Shown here piece by piece: positions 49,357-58,534 of a stretch of 64,000 nt of DNA; within the stretch, counting starts at the first letter, position 1, and each line of letters begins with the position of its first letter. The notes below the pieces were generated by a model. The model ran no database searches. It was not told the DNA's origin and saw only the letters and a list, made by a program, of their open reading frames with translations. The DNA lies in assembly GCF_002251435.1 (NCBI RefSeq), contig NZ_NPJI01000063.1:1-64000 (forward strand). Reading direction: 5' to 3'. The DNA comes from Prevotella sp. P2-180 (lineage in GTDB: Bacteria; Bacteroidota; Bacteroidia; Bacteroidales; Bacteroidaceae). Made by a program: the position numbers and the translations under genes.

Positions 49357-50628
49357 ATGAAAATATTACTTTTAGGAAGCGGCGGACGCGAACATGCTCT
49401 CGCCTGGAAAATAGCTCAAAGCGAAAAATGTGAGAAACTTTACATCGCACCAGGAAACGCTGGTACTGGAAATTGCGGTGAAAACGTGAATATCGGAGTT
49501 AACGAATTCGACAAAATCAAAGACTTCGTATATATAAATAAGGTGGACATGGTGGTCGTGGGGCCGGAAGACCCACTGGTGAAAGGCATCTACGACGAGT
49601 TTGCCAACGACCCGTTGACATGCAATGTGCCAGTGATAGGACCTTCAAAGGCTGGAGCAGTGCTCGAAGGCTCAAAGGACTTCGCAAAGGCATTCATGCA
49701 GCGACACAACATCCCAACAGCAAAATACAAGACTTTCGACGGAACGACCGTTGAAGAAGGCTTGAAATTCCTCGAGACACTCAAGGCGCCATACGTTCTG
49801 AAGGCCGACGGACTATGCGCAGGAAAGGGAGTGCTCATCCTGCCTACTCTCGAAGAGGCAAAGAAGGAACTGAAGGAAATGCTCGGCGGTATGTTCGGAA
49901 ACGCATCGGCACAAGTGGTCATCGAGGAGTTCCTCAGCGGCATAGAGTGCTCGGTGTTCGTGCTCACCGACGGGAAGAACTATAAGATTCTGCCTGAGGC
50001 TAAAGACTACAAACGCATTGGAGAGGGCGACACCGGACTGAACACTGGCGGTATGGGAAGCGTCTCGCCTGTACCTTTCGCCACAAAGGAATGGATGAAG
50101 AAGGTAGAAGACAGAATCATAAAGCCTACTGTCGATGGGCTTGCCGAAGAGGGCATACTCTACAAGGGATTCATCTTCTTCGGTCTCATCAATGTTGAGG
50201 GAGAGCCAATGGTGATAGAATACAACTGCCGAATGGGAGACCCTGAGACTGAGAGCGTTATGCTAAGATTGAAAAGCGACATCGTCGACCTGTTTGAGGG
50301 TGTGGCTGAAGGAAACCTCGACCAAAAAGACATTGAGTTCGACGAGCGCGCTGCGGTTTGTGTCATGCTCGTCAGCGGCGGCTATCCTCAAGCGTACAAG
50401 AAAGGTTATCCCATCAGCGGCATAGAGAATGTGGAAGGTAGCATAGTCTTCCACGCCGGAACGGCATTGAAAGACGGGGAAGTGGTAACCAGCGGCGGCC
50501 GTGTGATTGCTGTCAGCTCTTACGGCGCAAACAAGGAAGAAGCTCTGCAAAAGTCATTTGAGGAAGCTCAGAAAATATGCTTCACCGACAAGTACTTCCG
50601 CCGCGACATCGGTAAAGACTTGAAATAA
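49357..50628 (+). CDS. purD: Phosphoribosylamine-glycine ligase
   Basis: 423 aa ATP-grasp enzyme of purine synthesis, joining glycine to phosphoribosylamine. [22 protein letters not shown] at the N-terminus, [12 protein letters not shown] (about 67-78), ATP-grasp core [18 protein letters not shown] (about 148-165), [18 protein letters not shown], and [18 protein letters not shown] with the metal-binding Glu and Asn. The length is standard. It is 34 bp downstream of the S9 peptidase, probably in the same transcript, and is not associated with other pur genes here. Confidence 0.97.
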   Translation: MKILLLGSGGREHALAWKIAQSEKCEKLYIAPGNAGTGNCGENVNIGVNEFDKIKDFVYINKVDMVVVGPEDPLVKGIYDEFANDPLTCNVPVIGPSKAGAVLEGSKDFAKAFMQRHNIPTAKYKTFDGTTVEEGLKFLETLKAPYVLKADGLCAGKGVLILPTLEEAKKELKEMLGGMFGNASAQVVIEEFLSGIECSVFVLTDGKNYKILPEAKDYKRIGEGDTGLNTGGMGSVSPVPFATKEWMKKVEDRIIKPTVDGLAEEGILYKGFIFFGLINVEGEPMVIEYNCRMGDPETESVMLRLKSDIVDLFEGVAEGNLDQKDIEFDERAAVCVMLVSGGYPQAYKKGYPISGIENVEGSIVFHAGTALKDGEVVTSGGRVIAVSSYGANKEEALQKSFEEAQKICFTDKYFRRDIGKDLK

Positions 50629-50693
50629 GTTACTCTACTTCTTTAACTTTCAAGAGTTGAATATTAAAGACACTTGAGTTATAAATAAAGAAA

Positions 50694-51644
50694 GTGAAGC
50701 GTTTACAAAACAAGATAGCGCGAAGCAGATTATCACTGCCTCTCACCGCACTCATTGCCTTAGTGGTATGGGGCTTCAGCAGTGCAATAGAACATCGGCT
50801 TTGGATGCAGTTCACATGCTTTGTGTTCAGTTCTTACCTGATGGTGGAACTGAACACTACTTTCGTGTTGCTCAGAACTTACAGCCGAATGGTGTCGTGT
50901 GCTTTCCTCGCCCAGACCTGTGCAGCCAATTTCCTCTTCTCCGACGCTGCGGGAGGAATAGTCTCACTATGTATTGTAGCGGGACTGATGTCGCTCTTCA
51001 AGACATATCAAGACAGACTGTCTACGGGGTGGACCTTCTATGCTTTCGTGCCTTTGGGTGTGGCAAGTCTTCTGTGGGTGCAGGCTCTGTTCTTCCTGCC
51101 TTTGTCTTGGATTGTCATGTGGCTTTGCCTCAGGTCGATGTCAATGCGCACTTTCGGAGCTTCCGTATTCGGAGTGATAGTGCCTTACTGGTTTGCCGGA
51201 CTTTATTTCGTCTTCACCGAAGACATAGCCACTCCGTTGGCTCACTTCGAAAGTATCTTAGAGTTCGGACCCATATTCGGCGGTGTGTTCAACAAAGGCA
51301 TAGAAGCCATCTACCCGACAATAGGACTCGACCGATGGCTCTCGCTACTGTTTACAGTGATATTGGCCACGACAGGCATCGTACACTACTTGAGAAGAAA
51401 AAACGAAGACAAGGTGAACACTCGCATGTACTACGACACGTTTATCACCTTCACCATAGCCTCAGTGGTGTACCTGCTGCTACAGCCTCAGCACTTCGAC
51501 ATGGCATACAGAATGCTGGTAATTAACACCAGTCCGCTCATTGCACACTACATAACCCACACACGCACCATGGTCACCAACCTGTCGTTCATAGCCATGC
51601 TATGCGGCATTGTGGCGCTCACAGTGGTAAATATCATAATATAA
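50694..51644 (+). CDS. Polytopic membrane protein of unknown function
   Basis: 316 aa with about nine hydrophobic segments (for example PLTALIALVVWGFSSAI, FLAQTCAANFLFSDAAGGIVSLCIVAGLM, GVASLLWVQALFFLPLSWIVMWLCL, LSFIAMLCGIVALTVVNII). The sequence begins with GTG. No catalytic motif is evident. Similar unnamed integral membrane proteins lie near purD in other Bacteroidales, but I cannot assign a family with certainty. It ends one base before the YqaA-like gene, so the two are presumably co-expressed. Confidence 0.7.
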   Translation: MKRLQNKIARSRLSLPLTALIALVVWGFSSAIEHRLWMQFTCFVFSSYLMVELNTTFVLLRTYSRMVSCAFLAQTCAANFLFSDAAGGIVSLCIVAGLMSLFKTYQDRLSTGWTFYAFVPLGVASLLWVQALFFLPLSWIVMWLCLRSMSMRTFGASVFGVIVPYWFAGLYFVFTEDIATPLAHFESILEFGPIFGGVFNKGIEAIYPTIGLDRWLSLLFTVILATTGIVHYLRRKNEDKVNTRMYYDTFITFTIASVVYLLLQPQHFDMAYRMLVINTSPLIAHYITHTRTMVTNLSFIAMLCGIVALTVVNIII

Positions 51645-51645
51645 T

Positions 51646-52101
51646 ATGATGGAAGCAATAATGACTTTTCTCGTGAGCTATGGCTACATGGGAATGCTTA
51701 TAGCCGCATTCCTGGCAGCGAGCATTCTGCCTTTCAGCAGCGAGGCAGTGATGGTTGGACTGCAGGCTGCGGGGCTTGACCCTGTGGCTCTCATTGCCTA
51801 CGGCACCATAGGAAACGTGCTCGGAAGCATGTTCAACTACACAATAGGAAGGCTCGGCAAGATGGAATGGATAGAGAAGTACCTGCACGTGAAAAAGGAA
51901 GACCTCGACAAGGCTCACAAGTTTATGGCGGGGAAAGGCGCATGGATGGGACTGCTCTCGGTAATTCCTGTCATTGGCGACGTCATCACAGTTGCTCTCG
52001 GACTCATGAGGGCCAATGTGGTGATAGTGGTGATAAGCGTCACCATCAGCAAACTCGCCAGATACATGCTACTTGTCTACGGGGCAAGCTTGATATTGTA
52101 A
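51646..52101 (+). CDS. YqaA-like small DedA/VTT family membrane protein
   Basis: 151 aa inner-membrane protein of the short DedA (VTT, SNARE-associated) group. Features: MTFLVSYGYMGMLIAAFLAASILPFSSEAVMVGLQAAGLDP, GTIGNVLGSMFNYTIGRLGK with the conserved glycine pattern, and KGAWMGLLSVIPVIGDVITVALGLMR, where the family's helix-breaking Pro/Gly/Asp residues occur. DedA relatives are implicated in undecaprenyl-phosphate or phospholipid flipping; function of the YqaA subgroup is not established. Two adjacent ATG codons are available for initiation. Confidence 0.85.
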   Translation: MMEAIMTFLVSYGYMGMLIAAFLAASILPFSSEAVMVGLQAAGLDPVALIAYGTIGNVLGSMFNYTIGRLGKMEWIEKYLHVKKEDLDKAHKFMAGKGAWMGLLSVIPVIGDVITVALGLMRANVVIVVISVTISKLARYMLLVYGASLIL

Positions 52102-52123
52102 AAGGAGTTAAGTAATATAAAAA

Positions 52124-52981
52124 ATGAAAATATTAAGATACATAGCACTCTTCACTCTCGCATTCATTCTTGCGGCATGCGAAGAAACAAAAAGAGAGAA
52201 AACTGTGGTCACAGTGACCATAGAGCCTCTAAGATACTTTGTCGAACAGATTGCCGGCGACAGGGTATCTGTCACTACGCTCGTGCCAAAAGGCAGTAGC
52301 CCGGAAACATATGAACCTACTGCACAACAGATGGTGAACATGAGCAAAAGCGTAATGTTTGTAAAAGTGGGAAACCTCGGATTCGAACGCACATGGATGG
52401 AAAAACTCAATACGCTCACAAGTCATATCACCATTGTCGACACATCTGAAGGAATAGAATACGTAAGCACATCAAAAAGAGGTGTAACAGACGAACATAC
52501 TTGGATGTCGACAAAAAACGCTCTCGTCATTGCACACAATATTTATCTTGCACTGACAAAGGTTGACAATAGCTCGTCGGTGTATTACAAGGAAAGATAC
52601 GACTCGCTCGTCGCTTCAATAAATAGGCTCAACAGCTCTATTACTCAGAAACTTAAAAACATCGACAACCGCTCGTTTATCATCTATCATCCAGCCCTCA
52701 CCTATTTCGCACAGGAATACTCACTTACTCAGCTCGCACTCGAGGAAGACGGAAGAGAACCTTCGGCAGCCTCGCTCGCAAAACTAATAACAAACGCAAA
52801 GAAACTGGACACAAAAATCATGTTTGTGCAAAAAGAGTTCGACAATAGAAACAAGGAAATAATCACCATAGAAACCGGGGTGAAAACCATTGACATCAAC
52901 CCGCTCGACTACAATTGGGACAAACAGATGACTCTCGTGGCAGACGCACTCGCTGACTCCACGAAATTGGAACAACAATGA
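52124..52981 (+). CDS. znuA: Zinc/manganese ABC transporter substrate-binding lipoprotein
   Basis: 285 aa cluster A-1 (ZnuA/TroA) binding protein. It is a lipoprotein (LAAC, Cys19). The fold follows the family: VVTVTIEPLRYFVEQIAGDRVSVTTLVPKGSSPETYEPTAQQM, where the usual His of the SPH(T/D)YEP motif is Glu in this protein (SPETYEP), then DEHTWMS (metal His), YHPALTYFAQEYSL (His) and a late Asp. Metal capture occurs in the periplasm. A ribosome site AAAGGAG is 18-22 bp upstream. It overlaps the ATPase gene by ATGA. Confidence 0.88.
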   Translation: MKILRYIALFTLAFILAACEETKREKTVVTVTIEPLRYFVEQIAGDRVSVTTLVPKGSSPETYEPTAQQMVNMSKSVMFVKVGNLGFERTWMEKLNTLTSHITIVDTSEGIEYVSTSKRGVTDEHTWMSTKNALVIAHNIYLALTKVDNSSSVYYKERYDSLVASINRLNSSITQKLKNIDNRSFIIYHPALTYFAQEYSLTQLALEEDGREPSAASLAKLITNAKKLDTKIMFVQKEFDNRNKEIITIETGVKTIDINPLDYNWDKQMTLVADALADSTKLEQQ

Positions 52982-53661
52982 CTACTGAACGACAGAAAAT
53001 GAACAATATCATCACCATAGAACATCTCACGGCAGGATATGACAACAGGCCGCAAGTGATAGACGTGAACCTCAGCGTAAAAGAATGCGACTTCATTGGG
53101 ATCGTTGGTCCTAATGGAGGAGGAAAAACTACACTGCTGAAAGCCATGCTCAAACTAATACAACCAATGGAAGGTTCGGTGAAATACTGGAGCAAGGGAG
53201 TGGAAACTGACTATATCTCTATCGGATACTTGCCTCAATACAACAACATCGACCGCGAATTCCCCATCCTCGTTGAAGATGTGGTGATACAGGGTCTGAA
53301 CAGCCAAAAGGGACTGTTCGGACGATTCGGTAAAACACACTACCAAAAAGTATACGACGCTCTCGACAAACTGCACATTGCCGACCTCGCCAAACGACAC
53401 ATAAAGGCTCTCAGCGGAGGTCAACTGCAAAGAGTGCTGCTCGCAAGAGCCATCGTAAGCAATCCAGACGTGCTGGTGCTCGACGAACCTAACACTTACA
53501 TCGACCGACATTCGGAAGACTTGATGGTGGAAATGGTGACTGACATGGCTAAAACAAGGGCAGTCATTATGGTTAACCACAACGTGGCAGAACTCCAACA
53601 AATTGCTAACACTATAGTGGAAGTGGACGAAATGGTGACTGTTAGACCCGCAAATGCTTGA
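52978..53661 (+). CDS. znuC: Zinc/manganese ABC transporter ATPase
   Basis: 227 aa ABC ATPase: Walker A GIVGPNGGGKTTLL (about 40-53), Q-loop YLPQYNN, signature ALSGGQLQRVLLARAI, Walker B VLVLDEPNTYID, H-loop MVNHN. It belongs to the ZnuC/TroB group. I keep the start at 52978, which overlaps the znuA stop by ATGA, although Met8 (52999) would also serve. The ZnuB permease is missing: the next gene on this strand is the DUF2723 protein. The membrane component must be encoded elsewhere or lost. Confidence 0.9.
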   Translation: MTTERQKMNNIITIEHLTAGYDNRPQVIDVNLSVKECDFIGIVGPNGGGKTTLLKAMLKLIQPMEGSVKYWSKGVETDYISIGYLPQYNNIDREFPILVEDVVIQGLNSQKGLFGRFGKTHYQKVYDALDKLHIADLAKRHIKALSGGQLQRVLLARAIVSNPDVLVLDEPNTYIDRHSEDLMVEMVTDMAKTRAVIMVNHNVAELQQIANTIVEVDEMVTVRPANA

Positions 53662-53742
53662 CAAATATTATTTATTGCAGTTCTGTTATACAAAAAATAC
53701 AAAAAAATCAACCTATTATTCTTTATTTCAAGCGATTTTAGG

Positions 53743-53750
53743 TAACTTTG
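53743..53750 (+). promoter_or_regulatory. -7 box for the DUF2723 gene
   Basis: TAACTTTG, 40 bp upstream of the ATG at 53791; a loose TTTA is 17 bp upstream. It marks a new transcript after znuC. Confidence 0.65.
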
Positions 53751-53790
53751 CACGGTCAAATAGCAGAATTAATAAAAAATAGTATAAAGA

Positions 53791-56700
53791 ATGAAACAGT
53801 TTAAGCTGGTGGACAATTGTTTAGGATGGCTCGCTTTTGTCATTGCGGCCTTTGTTTATTGCTCCACTATTGAACCGACAGCCAGTTTCTGGGACTGTCC
53901 TGAATTTATCTCTACAGGGTACAAGTTGGAAATCGGACACCCGCCTGGTGCACCTTTCTTCATGCTCACCGCCAACTTGTTTACGCAGTTTGTTAACGAC
54001 CCGTCTAAAGTAGCCCTCATGGTCAACATCATGAGCGCACTGCTGTCGGCGGCTACCATCATGTTCCTCTTCTGGAGCATCTCACACCTCACGAGAAAAC
54101 TTCTCATCGACAGCTGGAACGAACTGACTCCTGCAAAAGCCGTTGCCATTGAGGCGTCGGGACTCGTAGGCGCCCTCATATATACTTTCAGCGACACCTT
54201 CTGGTTCAGTGCAGTAGAAGGCGAGGTCTATGCTTACTCTTCAGCATTCACCGCCGTGGTGTTCTGGCTTATACTGAAATGGGAAGACCATGCCGACGAA
54301 CCGCACAGCGACCGCTGGCTCATTCTCATTATGTATATGACAGGACTTTCCATCGGTGTTCACCTGCTCAACCTGCTATGTGTACCTGCCATCGTACTCG
54401 TATACTACTACCGCAAATTCCCCAAGCCACAAGGCAAGGGCGACCTGAAAGGCTCTCTCATCGCACTCGGCATATCGGTCATCATCCTTGCGGCTGTGCT
54501 CTATGGAGTGGTGCCTGGAATCGTAAGGGTTGGAGGATGGTTTGAACTGTTCTTCGTCAACACACTCGGATGCCCGTTCAACACAGGCGAGATAATCTAC
54601 ATCTTCGCACTCATCGCATGCATCATCTGGGCAATACGCGAAACATACAACGACAAGAACGAGAAACGACAGAACGCCTCTTATCTCGCTTCAATAGCCA
54701 TGCTTGGAATTCCTTTCTACGGCTATGGTTGGAGCTCTGTGGTGATAGGCATCGTAGTGCTCGCCATTCTTTGGTTTGTACTAAAGTATAAGAACAAGAA
54801 AGGTGTGGCTCTCGTCTCGGCACGCATCAAGAACACCTCGCTGCTCTGCATGCTCATGCTCATGATTGGCTACTCAAGCTATGCGCTCATCGTGATTCGC
54901 TCGTCTGCCAACCCGCCGATGGACCAGAACTCACCTGAGGACATCTTCACACTCGGCGAGTATCTCAGCCGCGAGCAATACGGCTCACGCCCTCTGCTCT
55001 ACGGCCAGGCTTACACCTCACAGATGGCACTCGACAAGAACGGCGACATGTGCAGGCCTGTGGTAAAGAAAGGCGCACCGGTTTACCAAAGAAAGGAGAA
55101 GGCTTCGAAAGACGAAAAAGACTCTTACTTCGTGGTTCGTACAAAAGACGACTACCAGTATGCACAAAACATGCTCTTCCCCCGCATGTACAGTTCAGCC
55201 CACACCTCTTCATACGAGAGTTGGATGGGCGGAGTGGAAGGATATGACGTGCCTTACGACCGATGCGGAGAAATGATCAGCGTAAAGATGCCTACTCAAT
55301 TGGAAAACATCAGGTTCTTCCTGTCATATCAGTGTAACTTCATGTACTGGAGATACTTCATGTGGAACTTTGCCGGAAGACAAAACGACATTCAAGGCAA
55401 CGGAGAACTGGAACACGGAAACTGGATAACAGGATTCGACTGGTTTGACAACTTAAGACTCGGCGACCAGTCAAAACTGCCCGACGAACTCAAGGAGAAC
55501 AAAGGACACAACGTGTTCTACTGCCTGCCGCTGCTGCTCGGCATCATCGGCCTCATTTGGCAGTCGCTCATAAAAGGACAAAAGGGCATACGACAGTTCT
55601 GGGTAGTGTCATTCCTCTTCGTCATGACAGGACTCGCCATCGTGGTTTACCTCAACCAAACACCCGTTCAGCCCCGCGAGCGCGACTATGCTTACGCAGG
55701 CTCGTTCTATGCCTTCGCCATTTGGTGCGGCATGGGTGTGGCAGCCATCATCGAAATGCTTACGGCAAAACTCAAGCGACAGCATCTCGCAACTGCCGTA
55801 GTGATTTCCATCATCGCACTGTTAGTGCCTGTACAGATGGCATCGCAAACATGGGACGACCACGACCGCAGCGGCCGATACACCTGCCGCGACTTCGGAC
55901 AAAACTATCTCATGTCGCTTCAGGAAACAGGCAACCCAATCATCTTCACCAACGGCGACAACGACACCTTCCCGCTTTGGTACAACCAAGATGTCGAGGG
56001 ATTCCGCACCGATGCCCGCGTCTGCAACCTCAGCTACCTGCAGACCGACTGGTATATCGACCAGATGTGTCGTCCGGCATACGACTCGCCTAAGGTGCCG
56101 ATAACATGGAGCCGACTGCAATACTGCGCCGGAACAAACGAATATGTTATGGTGGACCCAACGGTGAAGGAATACATCAAACAATGGTATGCCGAAGACC
56201 CTGAAACGGCAAAGGCCGCCTTCGGCGACAACCCGTTTGAGCTGAAAAACGTGCTCAAGGACTGGGTGCGCAACGAAGTAAGCGCCGAAAAGCGCGAGGT
56301 GATGAAGATTCTCACCGGAGACGAGGGAAACATACACGTCATTCCTACCGACACGCTCTATGTCACCATCGACAAGGAGGCAGTGAAGAAAAGCGGAATG
56401 ATGATGGCTGCCGACTCTATACCCGACAAGATGGTCATCTCACTCAAGGGAAAGAACGCTCTATACAAAGGCGACCTCATGATGCTCGAAATGATTGCCC
56501 AATGCAACTGGACACGCCCCATCTACGTGGCAATGACAGTGAGCGAGGAAAACTACATGAACCTCGGCGACAACTTCGTTCAGGAAGGTCTTGTCAACCG
56601 CATCACACCATTCACCACCAACGCTCCCGGAGCTAAGAACTTCGACACCAAGCGTACATACGAAAACCTTATGAAGAAGTTCAAGTTCGGTGGCATCGAC

Positions 56701-57177
56701 AAGCCTGGCATCTATCTCGACGAGACAGTAATGCGCATGTGCTATACCCACCGACGCATCTTCGTCCAACTCGCCTCCAACCTGCTGGCCGAAGGCGAGA
56801 CTAAAAAGGCGAAAGAAGTGCTCGAATATCTCGACAAAAATATTCCAAGCTATAACGTGCCATTGAACTACATGTCAGGATCGCTCGACGAAGCCAGAAT
56901 CTACACGGCACTGGGAGAAAAGAAAAAGGCAATGAATCTCTTCAATACCCTTTGGAAAAACTCGGAGCAATACCTTCTCTGGTACTGCAGCCTCGACGGT
57001 ATAAGATTCTTCAGCTCTCAACGTGAATGTATGACACATTTATACATTATGCAGCAAATAGTGCTGAACGCTGAAGAGGCTGACGCAAAATGGAGCGAAG
57101 CTAAGGCGAAACGCCTTAACAGCCTGGTGGAACTATATCACGGTAAAGGCGGACAATTCGGATCTGAAGAGGAATAG
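53791..57177 (+). CDS. DUF2723 (TMEM260-like) membrane glycosyltransferase
   Basis: 1128 aa. N-terminal ~200 residues carry the family landmarks: YCSTIEPTASFWDCPEFISTGYKLEIGHPPGAPFFML with the acidic and His-Pro-Pro residues expected in a luminal or periplasmic active-site loop. About 12 membrane segments extend to about residue 700, and a soluble C-terminal part with a TPR-like stretch (about 990-1090) follows. The human relative TMEM260 is a protein O-mannosyltransferase, and the family is classed among C-type glycosyltransferases using lipid-linked sugars. In Bacteroidetes it may glycosylate exported proteins; this is inference. Confidence 0.88.
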   Translation: MKQFKLVDNCLGWLAFVIAAFVYCSTIEPTASFWDCPEFISTGYKLEIGHPPGAPFFMLTANLFTQFVNDPSKVALMVNIMSALLSAATIMFLFWSISHLTRKLLIDSWNELTPAKAVAIEASGLVGALIYTFSDTFWFSAVEGEVYAYSSAFTAVVFWLILKWEDHADEPHSDRWLILIMYMTGLSIGVHLLNLLCVPAIVLVYYYRKFPKPQGKGDLKGSLIALGISVIILAAVLYGVVPGIVRVGGWFELFFVNTLGCPFNTGEIIYIFALIACIIWAIRETYNDKNEKRQNASYLASIAMLGIPFYGYGWSSVVIGIVVLAILWFVLKYKNKKGVALVSARIKNTSLLCMLMLMIGYSSYALIVIRSSANPPMDQNSPEDIFTLGEYLSREQYGSRPLLYGQAYTSQMALDKNGDMCRPVVKKGAPVYQRKEKASKDEKDSYFVVRTKDDYQYAQNMLFPRMYSSAHTSSYESWMGGVEGYDVPYDRCGEMISVKMPTQLENIRFFLSYQCNFMYWRYFMWNFAGRQNDIQGNGELEHGNWITGFDWFDNLRLGDQSKLPDELKENKGHNVFYCLPLLLGIIGLIWQSLIKGQKGIRQFWVVSFLFVMTGLAIVVYLNQTPVQPRERDYAYAGSFYAFAIWCGMGVAAIIEMLTAKLKRQHLATAVVISIIALLVPVQMASQTWDDHDRSGRYTCRDFGQNYLMSLQETGNPIIFTNGDNDTFPLWYNQDVEGFRTDARVCNLSYLQTDWYIDQMCRPAYDSPKVPITWSRLQYCAGTNEYVMVDPTVKEYIKQWYAEDPETAKAAFGDNPFELKNVLKDWVRNEVSAEKREVMKILTGDEGNIHVIPTDTLYVTIDKEAVKKSGMMMAADSIPDKMVISLKGKNALYKGDLMMLEMIAQCNWTRPIYVAMTVSEENYMNLGDNFVQEGLVNRITPFTTNAPGAKNFDTKRTYENLMKKFKFGGIDKPGIYLDETVMRMCYTHRRIFVQLASNLLAEGETKKAKEVLEYLDKNIPSYNVPLNYMSGSLDEARIYTALGEKKKAMNLFNTLWKNSEQYLLWYCSLDGIRFFSSQRECMTHLYIMQQIVLNAEEADAKWSEAKAKRLNSLVELYHGKGGQFGSEEE

Positions 57178-57212
57178 CACTCTCTTTCTGATAACATAAA
57201 AAAGGAAAACTT

Positions 57213-57824
57213 ATGATTATCGAGCAACCGGCATTATGGCTACGATGGCTCTACCCAAGAGCCACATGGAGAATGGACAAACACGTAAAGGCGGTCTATC
57301 TCACCTTCGACGACGGACCTATACCCGAAGCAACGCCGTTCATTCTCAAAACCCTAGCTGAACACGGGGTGAAGGCCACTTTCTTCATGGTTGGCGACAA
57401 CGTAAGAAAATATCCTGATATATATAATAAGGTGGTGGCTGCCGGTCATCGTATCGGCAACCACACCTTCAACCACATTGGCGGATTCCGTCACACCATA
57501 AAGACATACAGCGACAACGCCCAAAAGGCCAACGAACTGCTGCACACCGACCTCTTCCGACCACCACACGGATGGATGAGGCTCGACCAGTACTTCTGGC
57601 TCGGAAGGTCGTACAGAATAGTAATGTGGGACCTCGTCACACGCGACTATTCAAAATGGATGACTGCCGAAGACGTGCTCAACAATGTGAAACGATACAC
57701 TCGCAACGGCTCAATAATCACATTCCACGACTCGCTGAAAAGCATCGACAAGTTGCACTATGCACTGCCGGAAGCCATCAAATGGCTCAAGGCTGAGGGT
57801 TACGAGTTCAAAGTATTCGACTGA
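57213..57824 (+). CDS. Polysaccharide deacetylase (NodB/CE4)
   Basis: 203 aa, close to a minimal NodB domain. Motif 1 YLTFDDGP (29-36, metal Asp), motif 2 HTFNH (84-88, metal His pair), motif 3 RPPHGW (116-121), motif 4 around MWDLVTRDYSKW, motif 5 ITFHDS with the catalytic His. It removes N- or O-acetyl groups from a glycan. No signal peptide is visible, so it could be cytoplasmic or use another export route. It is 35 bp downstream of the DUF2723 gene, probably in the same transcript. Confidence 0.92.
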   Translation: MIIEQPALWLRWLYPRATWRMDKHVKAVYLTFDDGPIPEATPFILKTLAEHGVKATFFMVGDNVRKYPDIYNKVVAAGHRIGNHTFNHIGGFRHTIKTYSDNAQKANELLHTDLFRPPHGWMRLDQYFWLGRSYRIVMWDLVTRDYSKWMTAEDVLNNVKRYTRNGSIITFHDSLKSIDKLHYALPEAIKWLKAEGYEFKVFD

Positions 57825-57872
57825 AGCATTGGCTTATCAATTCATAAATCATATTTTTTTAACAATAGTAGT

Positions 57873-58532
57873 ATGAAAAAGATTGTATTTTTTCTCGTTA
57901 CAGCGTTAATGGCTGTCACCACCGCCACGGCACAGACATGGCGACAGTCATCAAACAGCAACAACTATCGCGACGACTGGCGCTCCGACAACCAGTTTTA
58001 TTACGGACTAAGACTCGGACTCAGTGTCTCTACCATCAACAGCGACGAGGAACGGCTCGACGCTCCTGGCTCGCGCTCAGGACTTAACCTCGGTGCAGTA
58101 ATAGGATATGAACTCTCAAGCGGCACGCCCGTTTACCTCGAGTCAGGACTCTTCTACACCGAAAAGGGAGGCAAATACTCTGAAAATGGTTGCAAACTGA
58201 AATACAACCTTAACTATCTGAAACTGCCTATTCTTCTGAAATACAACATCGAACTTGAAGACCCATTCTGTATCACTCCTTTCGCAGGCGGATATTTCGC
58301 CTATGGCATCGGCGGAAAAATCAAGGACTATAACACAAAGCAATCTATGTCTGCATTCTCCGACTTCAACTTCAAGCGATTCGATGGCGGACTCACCATA
58401 GGTTGCGGATTCAGCTACCAAATCATATACGGAGAACTCTCGTATGACTTCGGACTCACAAACATCAGTCAAGACGAATTCGGCTCATGCCACAACGGAA
58501 CACTAAATCTAAATTTTGGAGTTAACTTTTAA
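57873..58532 (+). CDS. PorT-type outer-membrane beta-barrel protein
   Basis: 219 aa. Signal peptide MKKIVFFLVTALMAVTTATAQ, then alternating amphipathic strands ending LNLNFGVNF, typical of the Bacteroidetes outer-membrane beta-barrel_2 (PorT-like) group with about eight strands. Internal blocks: FYYGLRLGLSVSTI, GLNLGAVIGYEL, YLESGLFYTEKGGKY, YLKLPILLKYNI. Function unknown; the family includes a type IX secretion component, but small generic members are very common. It starts 48 bp after the deacetylase. Confidence 0.85.
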   Translation: MKKIVFFLVTALMAVTTATAQTWRQSSNSNNYRDDWRSDNQFYYGLRLGLSVSTINSDEERLDAPGSRSGLNLGAVIGYELSSGTPVYLESGLFYTEKGGKYSENGCKLKYNLNYLKLPILLKYNIELEDPFCITPFAGGYFAYGIGGKIKDYNTKQSMSAFSDFNFKRFDGGLTIGCGFSYQIIYGELSYDFGLTNISQDEFGSCHNGTLNLNFGVNF

Positions 58533-58534
58533 GA

